A stretch of 64,000 nucleotides of DNA, from positions 854,501 to 918,500 of the forward strand of contig JAHDVF020000208.1 in NCBI GenBank assembly GCA_022606425.2, read 5' to 3'. Shown here piece after piece: positions 19,927 through 31,180 of the stretch (the stretch's first letter is position 1; each line of letters starts with the position of its first letter). The translations under genes were made by a program, and so were the position numbers. Under the pieces are notes generated by a model. The model was not told the DNA's origin. It saw nothing but the letters and a program-made list of their open reading frames with translations, and did no database searches. The DNA comes from Lepidostoma basale (Eukaryota > Arthropoda > Insecta > Trichoptera > Lepidostomatidae).

Positions 19927-22109
19927 CTTATTTTAGTTATTGTGAATATTTTTTTTCAGTTGTTTATTGTAAATGAGTTTTTCGATATTGGGGTCTATAT
20001 ATTTTTTTATTGAATTAGATAGTCTTTATTTTTATATGAAAACTACTTTTTTGTAATTCACTAAAATATAATATAATAATTCCGTATTTATAATTGATAA
20101 AAATGACTATTTTCTAGATGTAAGAAGTACGGAAATTTTTAAAATATGATAATACTTCCAAAAAAATTAGATCTTCAATTTTTGTGTTAAATATACGTTG
20201 ATTTAACTGAAATAATAAACTCATTTATTATTATAAGTTCATTATTATTTATTGGATTTACTTATAATTTTATGTTTAATTATAAGTGATATTGTAATCT
20301 CATCTGGGCGTTTTATATTTTCCAGAATGATTGAATCAAGAATAAGCTTTTATAAAGATATTTGATCCCCATCCCAAGGAATCTCTGCCAAACCGTTAAG
20401 TCGTTCACCTTTTTGGAATCCTTGTCATGGGAGGCTCTATGCGCTGTCCTTCCCTCCCTCGGAGCCTACGTCACCCTTCTTACGTCAAATCCCAAGCTAA
20501 GTCCGTCTATGTGGCGCTAAGGTTCAGGACAAGCCAGTCAACCAACCTTAAAATAGCCCTAAGACACTTTATAAAAAAATCACGTTCGTTTATTTTGCGA
20601 ATTCAAGTGAATCAAGGAAGTTTTTTAATTCTTTTTATTCTGAATCACGTGCTTGTAAGATTTTTTGAATTATTTCGCTAAGACTTAAGCGCAACAGCTG
20701 TGGCCGATCCCGCATTACTTATTCAGCGATGAAACCGATCGCCCGAGAGATGGGCGTGATGGTGGGGGTAGAACGAAGGGGAAGGGGGGTGGGGGGTGAA
20801 ACTGACTAAAGAAAATAACTTAAGTTACTGAAAGTAGAAGGTGGCAGAAAAACCTGAATTTATATTTGTTTTAAAGTACGAATTATTGGAAGCCTTCAGC
20901 GGAAAAGTTCGCTGCTGGGACTTAAAATGCGAATCATGAATATGTTTTTTTAGGTTTCGGCCTTTAACTGACTACTTCAAACGTGAACATGTAGTAAACG
21001 AGTGTTTTTTCATTGAAAGTGAGCTATTGATTATAAGACTAATATTTGAAATTTCTGCGCGAACCTGATGGAAAAATCTAATATAATGTATGGAAATAAG
21101 TGTTTCATCGTATGTATCATCCTCGCTGACTTATCGTTTTCAATGATATCTAATGCCGATACGAGAAATCAAACGCAAATTTTATTAAAATGACTCACTT
21201 TATACAAGGCATAGATTACATTACAGAATACTTTAAAGAATGATCTTCTGTAGACGATAAAAAAAAGAAAAAAAAAGCAGAAATCCCCATAGTACAAGAG
21301 TGCAGAACATTAGATTAATATAAATAACATTTATCTTATTGCACATATTTTACGAGAAAAATTACTGGCACAGTTCAAATCGTCAAAGAACTAATGTTCG
21401 TGCACTAAAATTATTTTGTTCGTAAGCATAGGTTTATATGATAAATAAAATAAATTGCACACTACCCGTTGGTAGATTTTAAATTCTGTCATTGTTTAAG
21501 CAGCCTGTCTGTTTCACATTATGTTTCATTTATGAAAACATAAACTGAACGTGTTTCAGAGGGGAACGTTGCATTACGGCGTGCAGAGTGTAGAGTTAAC
21601 TAAAAGAGGACGCCTTGATACTACCAGCGTCCGACACCGGCGCGGCGCGGCGTCCGTCCGTCTGTCGGACCGTCGCGCGTCGTTCCCCTGTTATTTAAGG
21701 TAATCGCCTACGTCCGATGTAAAAACTGGAAAGAAGAAATGCACCAAAAATGTTGTAATTTTAATGATTTATTATGAATTTACTTACAAATAAAATCTCT
21801 AAAAATATGAAAGATATATTCAATATCGGAACAAATGCGATCGTTATATTTCAAAACTGTTACTTATGACAACATTACATACAGTTGCTTTGAAAAATTC
21901 AATAATATTTCACACAATACGTTGAACTTCTATCCAATAATCTATTTCGCTAAATTTAACTGGAAAATATAACGACGCTTAATCAATCTTACGTAAGGTA
22001 AGTTTGCAGAAAAATTTGATGATTTAGTAAGAGATGCCATTGAAATAATCACTAGGATCAGACGATTATCTCTAAGGATTCTTTTAAAGTAAATTTAATA
22101 TTAATTGTT
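19927..22109. other. Intergenic stretch with CpG-rich spot at 21590-21690
   Basis: Mostly AT-rich with no gene recognised. The spot includes CACCGGCGCGGCGCGGCG followed by CCGTCCGTCTGTCGG and CCGTCGCGCGTCG. A G-rich run (GGGGAAGGGGGGTGGGGGGT at 20779) could form a quadruplex on the plus strand. The 84-codon frame at 20427 has no known domain. Confidence 0.35.
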
Positions 22110-22394
22110 GAGGTTTTTGTTTTGTAAAACTCCATTATAATTTTTATAATAATAAACGTGAATGTTTAATGGTTTTACTTTGTTTTTTATTCATATAATC
22201 TCTTATACAAATATCAGTTACAAATTTGTTTCACCTTGCGAGGGCATTTTCAAACTCATTTTCGCCTTGCGAGGGCATTTTCAAAATGCCCTCGCAAGGC
22301 GAAACAAATTTGTAACTGATATTTGTATAAGAGATTATATGAATAAAAAACAAAGTAAAACCATTAAACATTCACGTTTATTATTATAAAAATT
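22110..22394. repeat. Giant near-perfect palindrome (foldback element)
   Basis: The arms at 22139-22252 and 22283-22394 are reverse complements with essentially one difference (TTTCACC against TTTCGCC). Nested inside, 22261-22303 is a perfect 43-bp palindrome (TTCGCCTTGCGAGGGCATTT-T, one central C, then its complement). GCGAGGGCATTT therefore occurs twice forward and once reversed. The left flank 22110-22138 (GGTTTTTGTTTTGTAAAACT) resembles a sequence at 46720, so the palindrome may be the core of a dispersed foldback element. The near-identity of the arms suggests recent formation or gene conversion. Confidence 0.93.
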
Positions 22395-23299
22395 AAATTT
22401 AATATCATGAAAACGATCTATTGATATATCTTACATCGTTCAGTTTCCATAAAAACATCAGATCGTTGTACTAATTTCCGTTTTACGCAAGATTTCGAAA
22501 GATTACATTTGTGTCGTTGCTTCAGGTTTTCTTTTCTCCTCTGGTAATAGGTTGTGCCGGTGGACTGGGAAGCAAAGTCGCCTCATAAATAAACAATTAC
22601 CATTTTTCCGCTTCCGGCCTGTGTTCCGCGCGAAATGTTTTCCATTCTGACGGTTCTACTCTCCAGATTACAGTGAGGGGAGAATTAAACTTATCTCAAA
22701 ACAAAAAGATTCAAAAACTCCAAATGCTTTATTAATTCATTCTCTATTCCATTCCGAGTTGGTTGAATCCATCTTTGAACATTTTTATTTATTTATAAGC
22801 AAAAATGAACACAAATTATGTTAAATTTTTGATAACTCGATGCTTTCAGCGAGTTCATACTTCACTTGATAACCATTAAGCAGCCTAACCCATTTCAAAT
22901 TAAAACAATTCTTTAGATACTGAGACTACCACCTTTTATATACTCGTAATTTACATAACGAAGACTTATACCTGTATATTAAATGATACAAGTCCGCTTT
23001 AGAGTTTTATTTATGATTCGTGATAAACGTTTTCTTTAACGATTATATTTTTAAAGTATATGTGCAAAATTTGTTTGGACTATAATTTTGAAATAAGCAT
23101 AAGAAGTCTTCTACGTGGGTATTGTCTATGAATTGGGTACTTTTTTTTCTTTAATAAAAAATCTATTTTACGAAACGGCACCAGAGATTCTAAAACAATC
23201 GGATAGGTACTTGATACTTTAAATAAATAGTAATAATAAGTTACATCTTATCTAATTATAAACTAATTATTTGTAATCAAAATAATATTTTCAATTTTT
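22395..23299. other. Unannotated stretch
   Basis: AT-rich. A slightly GC-richer patch lies at 22540-22690. No gene or repeat recognised. Confidence 0.3.
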
Positions 23300-23520
23300 A
23301 AATATTTAATACGAATAAAAACGTCAATTTTTTAGAAGAGGTATTATATTTAATGGGAATGACATGTTTCGCCAAGATAATGCATTATCTTATGTAGGAA
23401 CATTATAAAAAACGAAACATGTCATTCCCATAACATATAAAAAAACATCTTGTTAGATGAACTTTTCTTTCGTATTAATTATTCAACATGGAGTTTTGCA
23501 TAATTTTTCAAGAACTAATA
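23300..23520. mobile_element. Foldback MITE, TTAATACGAATG family (copy 2)
   Basis: Left tip TTTAATACGAATAAAAACGT, right tip CTTTCGTATTAATTATTC. The inner arms GGGAATGACATGTTTCGCC and CGAAACATGTCATTCCC pair exactly over 17 bases. The right flank (CATGGAGTTTTGC...TCAAGAAC) is the complement of the left flank of copies 1 and 7, confirming longer arms. Confidence 0.8.
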
Positions 23521-24402
23521 AATATTCATTTATTAAATAGAAAAATCCAAGTGCCGAAAACATGTCTGCAACAAAATATAAACTCCAGCTGTGATATTGA
23601 ACTGATATCCAAGGTTCCATTGGTATTAAAAGAATGTTTAACTTTTTAAATATAGTTTGTACACAGTAAACTGCAAACAGGTAAGCAACTAATTCAATGT
23701 GTATGTTTCTGGATTGTTGAACCGCGAACCGCAGTTCCTAGGGGGGGTCGCGCCTGATAGTTTGACAAACACTGCTGCAAGGGAAGTTCAATACACTTTT
23801 GTTTTATTTTTATCCCAGAAGCATTTAAAGTGGAGACCATTAGAAGAGAGGGGTTTTTGTTCTGTGAGAAGATTTATTCAGCTAGTCATAAAGTTTTACA
23901 AGTGACAAGATTCCCAGCGGCACTTCTCTGCTCCATGACAAACTTTCAAATTGAAGTCGAAATCTTAAAAGTAATATTTAAATGGGTCAGGAATAACATA
24001 GTTTAAATATGTAAGTGCTTAAACAGTTATTCCAAAGTTGCCTCTTAATTAAGAATGATGATCTTATTTGAAAAACTTTTTTGGATAATTCAAAGAATTA
24101 CGGTGGGTGTCAAAGAAATTTAAAAATGTTTTAACACATTAACACTTTGGATTATTCTCACTTTGCGTCGTGTATTCAGATTTTTTATATAATAGTATGT
24201 GCTGGTAAGAACTATATTTTAATTAAAAAAAATCGCTTATTTTTTAAGCAATTCAATAATGTTGTCGCAAGGTTTTTCTGCTACGTTTTTAGCTAAACTA
24301 GGTGAATATATTTTTTAAATATCTTAATATGTTATTTAAAACCAAGCTTGTATTAACTAACTGAAAGCTAAGGCATTAATACTGTGTAATTTCATAGTAT
24401 GT
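23521..24402. other. Unannotated stretch
   Basis: No gene recognised. A 68-codon frame at 23699 has no known domain. Confidence 0.3.
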
Positions 24403-24485
24403 ACTTAGGAAATTTAAAAACTTTGTTTAATCCACTGTTTTTTATTAAATAGTGGATTAAACAAAGTTTTTCAATTTCCTAAGTA
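24403..24485. repeat. 33-bp-arm hairpin
   Basis: The arm containing AACTTTGTTTAATCCACT pairs with AGTGGATTAAACAAAGTT around a 15-base AT loop. Pairing continues to CTTAGGAAATT on the outer side with one slip. Confidence 0.9.
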
Positions 24486-25254
24486 TAAGCTTGTATTTAC
24501 TTAAATAATAATTTGGTATTAAAAAAAACAATAATATTAAAAACATCTTATGTAAAAAATTCATTACTTTCAAGATTGTAGTAAAATGGAAGAGGCTTTT
24601 TAAATTATTTTCAGATATGTTTATTTTTTATTAAATAAGTTTTACTTTATCAAATTAAAGCGACAATGAATGTTTATTTTGTTTGTGCGTAGAATGTTAT
24701 AGTTGGTAGAATAATGTATTATGGGAATTTGAAATTACATTTATAATAAATAAATTAATTAACGGAGTCATTCGTTCGAATGGAAAATAATATGCCAAAG
24801 CAAAGAGACATTTACGATGGCAAATAAGTGCAAAGCGGTCATGACGTTCACATTTATGTGGTTAAAATGACACGGTGCGATGATGCTTTCACGATGTTTA
24901 CCAAAACGACTCGCGTACAAAATATTTGCTGTGAGCCATGCCCGATGATTGCTCTGTTTTATACCGCAACTGTCTTACGTCGGGATAAACATCTCAAAAC
25001 TTCAGGCAATTCTTATAACATATTTTCATAAATGTCATGTGATTTGTTTATACAAGATCCCAATCTTTTCTTTGATACAAGTTGACAATATTAACAATAT
25101 GACGTTGTTCGTCAAGTTTATTACAATTCTATTTTGGTTCGTGTACAATTTATAATAAATGTTATGCTGACAACTAAAGTTGATATTAAATAATGCAATA
25201 ACTCACAAAAGTTTCAGGGAATACTAAAATAATAAAGTACAAAATACGCATCGT
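24486..25254. other. Unannotated AT-rich stretch
   Basis: No gene recognised. Two overlapping short frames at 24828 and 24949 look like chance. Confidence 0.3.
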
Positions 25255-25705
25255 ATGAAGCCTGCGTTTTGCCAGTTGGTACTTAAGGGCTTGAAACTGT
25301 TACATTGTCCAAACAAAGTGCCGAGAAACTACGAGTGACCTAAAGAGCCATGGACAAAGCCATGTTAGGAATTAGCCTAAGAGATAGAGTCAGAAACGAT
25401 ACGGTGGGAGAGAAAACATAGGTCACTGACATTATCCACCGGGTGGCGACTGTAAAATGGCAATGGGCAGGTCACGTAGCTTAAAGCTCAGACGAAAAGT
25501 GGACAAGAAGACTGCTGACTTGGAGACCGTGGACGGCAAAGAGAAGTGCAGGGCGACCGCAACTACGGTGGAAGGGTGAACTGAACAGACACGTCGGAAT
25601 AACTTGAATGCAGTCTGCATAGGACAGAGTGACATGGAAGCGAATGGAGGAGGCCTCTGTCCAGGAGTGGACGGGAATAGGCTGAGGAAGAATAAGATGA
25701 TGCAC
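25255..25705 (+). mobile_element. LINE type F, 5'-truncated (copy 1)
   Basis: Plus strand with several stops: GLETVTLSKQSAEKLRVT, RAMDKAMLGISLRDRVRN, VTDIIHRVATVKWQWAGHVA, RRLLTWRPWTAKRSAGRPQ, then RVTWKRMEEASVQEW. The RAMxxAMLGxSLRDRxRN, KWxWAGHVA and GRPxxRW motifs are those of a LINE C-terminal domain. Ends near AAGATGATG, as does the copy at 57.8 kb. Inactive. Confidence 0.83.
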
Positions 25706-25726
25706 CTAATTTTTGTGGTGTTAAAA

Positions 25727-25935
25727 TTTATTTAAAACATTTTTATTTTGATTTACACCACTAAATTTTATTTTATTGAACCAATCGGTTTCGTTTCCAC
25801 CGGAGCTTCGATTAGGTTACAAAAATAAACGAGATTAGTTTTGTAACCCTGACGAAGCTCCAGCGGAAGCAAAAACCGGATGGTTCGATAAAACAAAATA
25901 AAGTGGTGCAATAAATAGTGTTTTAAATACTTTTT
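25727..25935. mobile_element. Foldback element with long arms (CCGGAGCTTCG family)
   Basis: The left arm (ATTGAACCAATCGGTTTCG, CACCGGAGCTTCG, TTAGGTTACAAAA) pairs with the right arm (TTTTGTAACCCTGACGAAGC, CAAAAACCGGATGGTTCGAT) over about 70 bases each side, with mismatches; weaker pairing continues to TTTAAAACA/GTTTTAAATAC. There is a half copy at 39207. No ORF. Confidence 0.8.
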
Positions 25936-26236
25936 TAGTAGGAAATACTTTGGTAATTGTACCATCTTATGTAGTGATACTCTCAGGGATGAATCATGGC
26001 TGGTTACTTGAGCCACACCATTGGTATCTGGTGACGTTTGTTATTATGTTAATTTAAGAATAGTCATAACATGTTGAACTGTTAAATTATAATACTTTGT
26101 AAACGGTATCGCAATATTTTTTTCGCGACAGTTAATAATGTCGAAGTATCATAGTTGATATTTAATGATATTCCATTAAAGTTTTTTTATTCCATATTTT
26201 TACTAAAAGTTTTTTTTTGTTAACAATATTATTGTA
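25936..26236. other. Unannotated AT-rich stretch
   Basis: Contains CATAACATGTTGAACTGTTA-like sequence faintly recalling 2180-2220, otherwise unassigned. Confidence 0.3.
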
Positions 26237-26412
26237 TTTGTCTTTTTATTTTTTTATATACTTTGTAAATACAACACGATTAAAATTATATATCAGACAT
26301 GTTTCGGACAACCAGTCCTTCTTCAGTGATACATATTATTAAAATACACATTTAAAATATTATAAAATTGATCATATTTGTAAACAACTCACAAAGTAAA
26401 AGACAAATTATT
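26237..26412. repeat. Small inverted-repeat element with TTTCGGACAACC core
   Basis: The ends ATTTGTCTTTTTA and AAAAGACAAAT are complementary. Inside is AGACATGTTTCGGACAACCA followed by GTCCTTCTTCAGTGATAC, the motif type also present at 6462 and 49263. Confidence 0.45.
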
Positions 26413-28699
26413 GTTATTTATATATATATTGTAATTAAAAAGCGATTACAGGTGTATCCAATATTCACAATGATATTATACTATTTTATATTTGACTCAA
26501 TCCTGAGCGCCAAGACCCTTTAATACAATAATGAGTTAATTTTTCCTATTGAAGGTTGGTAAAAAGTAATGCTACCATCAATTCTGTTGTTTCTTTGGTT
26601 GATATTGTTCCAAAGCGAACGGAATGAGAATAAATAAACCTTCTGGGTTAATTGAAGGTGCGCAGATATAACAAAAGTAAATGGCGCTCATTGTACAATG
26701 GCCGATGCTCACTATCTACATAATGTCGTATTGAAATTTCATTCTAAACGGAATCGTTCGTATTCCGGGCACGTACCCTCTTAGTTCCAGGTATAGCCAA
26801 GCTCTTATTAAAGTTTTAATCGGGTAGGGAAATGTATGGAAGGAAGGGGCAAAGTATCCAAAGCGTCCTCTGCAGGGACCATTGAGTTGTGAATAACGCT
26901 TCCGTGGATGTCTGCGAAGCGCGGATCTTCAAAAATTCTCTCGAATTTTTCATATTTCTTTCATTTGAATTCTTCTACCAATTATATACAAGATAATAAA
27001 AAAATAACGGTTATATTTAAGTCACCCACAAATTGCTTTTTAATTGGTAAGAACCTACTAATAATATCGTTGACATGAAATATTTTGAAATCAATTACGA
27101 CTTTCATTATAGAGTTTCATTAAATTTCGCCCCTTACGATTCGAAGTACATGAATAATCATTAAAAAACTTTGTTCCAGATACTAAAAGATCCTAAATAA
27201 AGGAAAAGAGGAATTAAACTAAATAATGAAGATTTGTTTTGTTTTCATTATTAACAAGGAACTTCTAGCAAGAAATTTTAATGTAACCACATTAATATTA
27301 TATGTTGACACCCACCATATAAAAAATGATACTTACTTAAGTTCTTCGAATTAATAAGCATCATAATAGTGTAACATTGGTATTTATTACGCTCAGTTAT
27401 CAATTGTTTATGTATTTTATTCCATTAGCTGAAAGGCCTACAATTAACAATTGAATACATTTTTACACAAATCGTCTGAGGAAAAATATATGAATTTTGT
27501 CATTTCGTAATAAAAAATTTCATGAAATATTACGAATTGCATAATATTTTGGGACACTACTAAAAATTTCGCTCTTTTTCTTTGTGTTATGATTTCAAAT
27601 ATTCCAGACATCCCTAGTTTCTTCTCTCGGTCCTAGCCCACCTAGAAACTCACTGCAACATTACATCAAAAGGAGTTTAGATAACGGCCAACTCGGAGGA
27701 CTTGAAGCTACTTTTTAATTAAATTTCAGTTTATCTTTTTACTCTGAGTCACTGAGCACATTATTTGCAATTTGCATTGGGGCAGTGCGAATTCCAATTA
27801 TTATGTACCCCTTTTTAAAGAAACCTTAAGAATAACAAGATAAAACAATGTTTTAGATTACTTAATCAATCTAAATACATTTAATGATCATTTAGGGATA
27901 AATTAAACAATATACCGTTTAAACATATACTTGGTCATGTTTATATGTATATTTTAAATCAAAATTACTCATAGCTACGTCATGTTTGGTCATTATCAAT
28001 TGAGTATCTGTTCAGTATTTATTGATCATTTACCAAGTACCTGTTTTTAATACCTATCCAATAGGGCAAACCGTTCTAGGAAGGCATTTTTCGCAGTCTA
28101 CATAATTTTAATATTATAAATACAAATTTAGGGAAGAATAAATGAACAAGTAGAACAAAACATATTAATTTAAAATTACTTGTCTTATAGAATTGAAAAT
28201 AACACTATTCAAAAAACATTTATTATTTTACATTCCAGCCGGCCTTTTTTAATGTTTCTGCAGTAACATTTTTTTGTAATTGTGCATTGTTATTTTTTGT
28301 GCTCGTTTAATAGTTTTGTTTGTTATAATATGCAGTTTGGATCCAAGATAGTAATTATAAGGTTCAAATACAATTATTTATTTATTTTATAAGGTACAGG
28401 AAGCTATACCTATATCATCTTAAAACTACTCGTATATGAGAAAAATACACTGTGTGGTAAAATAATGTGTAGTCTTTCGCTAAGAACGGTTTAAAATAAG
28501 ATAGAATGCTTTAAAATATTATGGTCATTGTGGAGAAATGTAGATTCATGTTTTTTTTTTGCACCAAGAAACAGCCAGTAAACTGATGATGGTTATGAAA
28601 ACAAATTTCCCAAAGAGTAAAATATTCTGAAACATTGTATAGTGTATAAATCATTGTATAGCGTGGTCTGTAAAAATAAAAACAAAAGAAGAACTAAAG
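26413..28699. other. Intergenic AT-rich stretch
   Basis: No gene recognised. Slightly GC-richer patches occur at 26750-26900 and 27600-27700. No repeat family identified. Confidence 0.3.
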
Positions 28700-28787
28700 C
28701 TAACTAACCATGTCACACTGTTCTACCCCGACTTCTCTCGCTTCCTCTACATTCATACATCGTGTCATGCACGAACATCGATTTCTA
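28700..28787 (-). mobile_element. LINE-A fragment (copy 7), internally deleted
   Basis: The CTAACTAACCATG tail joins directly to the complement of the TRCMNVEEAREV region (CTCTCGCTTCCTCTACATTC, ATACATCGTGTCATGCACGA). The GGAGACGGCG segment between them is missing. Confidence 0.65.
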
Positions 28788-29338
28788 AGAAGAAGTTCTA
28801 AAAAAATCGTTTTATTTACTAGTTAAATAATTTACACATATTTGAAAAATTTAATTACAATGGTAACGCCTCTTCAAGATTCCTTTGTTTCGGAATGCAT
28901 GCCAGAGGTTTCATTCCGACAAAGTGCTCCAGATAGCATTAAGACATAAGACCTCGGCGGAGGGCAAGGAACATTATTCCAGAGCTCTTCTGGAGTGAAA
29001 ATTAGCGTGACAAGACTTTGTTCTGTAAATGGATTTACACAATTTTAAATAGTGATGTCCCGAAGTCGTATTTCCTTACACTACACCGCATACTCAACAT
29101 TTGTAACCGTGATGAGATTAATGGACTTCTATCGAGAATTCTTAAGTATGCGTGCAAACGAAATCTGGAAATATCTATACCAAAATTTTCGATCCGTTGT
29201 GTACCTACATCAAATAATATCTTTTTGGTTTCCAAGAATTGTTTAATAATAATGGCTATACAAATCCTACTCTTCACATTTAAGTTAAGTTTTGATAAAG
29301 TATTCATCGTACAATTTTTTTTTTCTGAATCCAATTAA
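28788..29338. other. Unannotated stretch
   Basis: Overlapping opposite-strand open frames of about 100 codons occur at 29018-29338, with no known domain and AT-driven composition. I regard them as chance. Confidence 0.35.
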
Positions 29339-29550
29339 GGCAGAAACATACTATTAACACGCCACGCCACCCGATGCCACGTGATGCGTGTTGAGTCGAA
29401 TCAAATTGTATTGTTTTCTATGGACAGAATCACACTATGAACACCCGACGCGACGCCATGCGCGCACACACCACCCGATCCAGACGAGTTAGATCGACGT
29501 GTTGCCGATGGTGGGAGTAAACACGCCACGTCGCGTGTTAATAGTATGCC
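29339..29550. mobile_element. MITE with GGCATACTATTAACACG-type ends
   Basis: The left end GGCAGAAACATACTATTAAC and right end CGCGTGTTAATAGTATGCC are inverted. An internal CAGAATCACACTATGAACAC repeats the terminal motif once more. The interior is unusually CG-rich (CACGCCACGCCACCCGATGC). It abuts SINE copy 2 directly. Confidence 0.72.
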
Positions 29551-29551
29551 T

Positions 29552-29755
29552 TTACTGTATACCATTTTCATTTAGCTATTGTGTTGATTCTCATGACATG
29601 TGATAGGTAGCTAATGTATCTAATTTTTTTATTGTCACGTGAATTCTACACCAGACCAAAGAGAGTGTGACAATCACACTGCCATCGCTGGGAATCGAAC
29701 CCAGGACCTTCGGTATGGCAGTTAGAGCTCTTATCACTGTGCTACAAAGGTCGTC
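29552..29755 (-). mobile_element. tRNA-type SINE (copy 2)
   Basis: The minus strand has TAGCACAGTGATAAGAGC (decayed A box), TGGGTTCGATTCCCAGCG (B box intact) and the body AATTCACGTGACAATAAAAA. It ends at TATACAGTAA without a long A tail, at the right edge of the MITE. Confidence 0.88.
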
Positions 29756-29994
29756 ATTATACGGCTAAGAGGAGATACTACGTCACTCTTTAATATTGAC
29801 ATACTAATCAAATTATGTTAATTACCTATGTTATTTTTTTTAAATGCTTTTCATTACAAACTTGAAAATTCGAAATGAGTTTTCGATACCTGGAAAATAA
29901 CACGTCTGCTTTCCAGTCATCTCACCAACGACAATGGTTTAATTTACTACAATTTCTTCCAACCAACTTCATTTTACTTCTTCGATTATTATTT
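29756..29994. other. Unannotated stretch
   Basis: No feature recognised. Confidence 0.3.
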
Positions 29995-30240
29995 ATTGTT
30001 TTTTGGACATTGATGAAAAACTCGATACTTAATAATTAATACAAATGAAAACGTCTGTGTTATAGAAAATATATTTTATTTTATGGTAATGGTATGTTTA
30101 GCGTTGCTAAATCATTATCGAATGTCATTTGATAATTACATCGCATCGACAATGCTTTTGCAAGATGAAACATGTCATTCTTATCAAATTTATTATACTT
30201 TTAGAACACAGGCGTTTTCATTCATATTAATTATTATTCG
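29995..30240. mobile_element. Foldback MITE, TTAATACGAATG family (copy 3)
   Basis: Left tip AATTAATACAAATGAAAACG, right tip CGTTTTCATTCATATTAATT. The internal pair ATGTCATTTGATAAT and GAAACATGTCATTC is shared with copies 4 and 6. An open frame across the right half is an artefact of the repeat. Confidence 0.78.
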
Positions 30241-30961
30241 TATTATCTACATGTTGTGGCCATTTTAGGACTAAGGAACAAATTCTACGTGAAACGAAGT
30301 GCTCCGTTTTGCTGTAAAACATCTAAACTCGACATTTTCGTGTAAAAGATATCCCTTATTTCTTGTTATGGCCCATTCGCCAGACCATTGGTCGTGTCGG
30401 GAAAATCTTACCCAGAAAACACTCCCTTACGGGTGGTGAATACAAGTAATACACTAGCGAGCGTAAATTATGCGACTGTATTTTTTAAATAATAAAATTA
30501 AAAAATATGTAATTGAAAATTCGAAATATTTTATTGTGTTGTACGTGATAAAAAATACCACAATCCCTATAATACATAAGTGATTTTAATGTTTCTATAA
30601 ATACTGAAACATAAATATGCTAGGCCTTGGCCTTATCAATATAAGAAAGCGTGTATGTATAGTAGATGTTCTTATATCCCAGAAAATAGTCTATCGTGAT
30701 AGGCAATTTTCTTAGATATAATAAAATCTAATACATATATGGCTTCTTATAATGTATAAATAAGTCTAAGAGTGAAATAAATTAAATGAATCCAAATAAG
30801 GAAACAAGAGATAAAACATTTAATAACATTATCATTAGCAAGAAATACTATTTATTTTATTTAAGTTGAGCGTGTGGGATTCATGTAACATGAAAAGAAA
30901 ACCCGTTGCATTAAGTAATTTTTTATGACGATATAAATTTTCTTTCCAAAACTACATATTA
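30241..30961. other. Unannotated AT-rich stretch
   Basis: No gene or repeat recognised. Confidence 0.3.
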
Positions 30962-31180
30962 TTTTAATAAATATGAATAAAAACGTCTGTTTTCTAGAAG
31001 TCTTTAATTTTGTGAATGACATGTTTTCCCTGATTAAGGCATTATCAAATTGGTTATCTTATTTGATAATGCCTTAGACAGGCGAAATAAGTCATTCACA
31101 AATATTATATACTCTAGTAAAACTTCTTGAAAACAGACGTTTTCATTCGTATTATTTTTCAATATGGACTTTCGTGGATA
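30962..31180. mobile_element. Foldback MITE, TTAATACGAATG family (copy 4, best preserved)
   Basis: Arms of about 80 bases: AATAAAAACGTCTGTTTTCT and GAATGACATG on the left, AGAAAACAGACGTTTTCATT-type complement on the right. The tip AAGGCATTATCAAAT/ATTTGATAATGCCTT closes around a 10-base loop. One of the clearest family members for deriving a consensus. Confidence 0.85.

Noticed and set aside
20779..20801. Possible quadruplex-regulated promoter at the G-rich run
   Set aside because: No transcription unit recognised nearby; kept only as a note in the intergenic description.
22201..22330. CRISPR-like spaced repeats at the GCGAGGGCATTT blocks
   Set aside because: Only three blocks, in opposite orientations and part of a palindrome; eukaryotic context, no cas genes.
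29018..29338. 106- and 99-codon frames on opposite strands
   Set aside because: AT-driven composition, mutually overlapping, no domain, no flanking gene signals.
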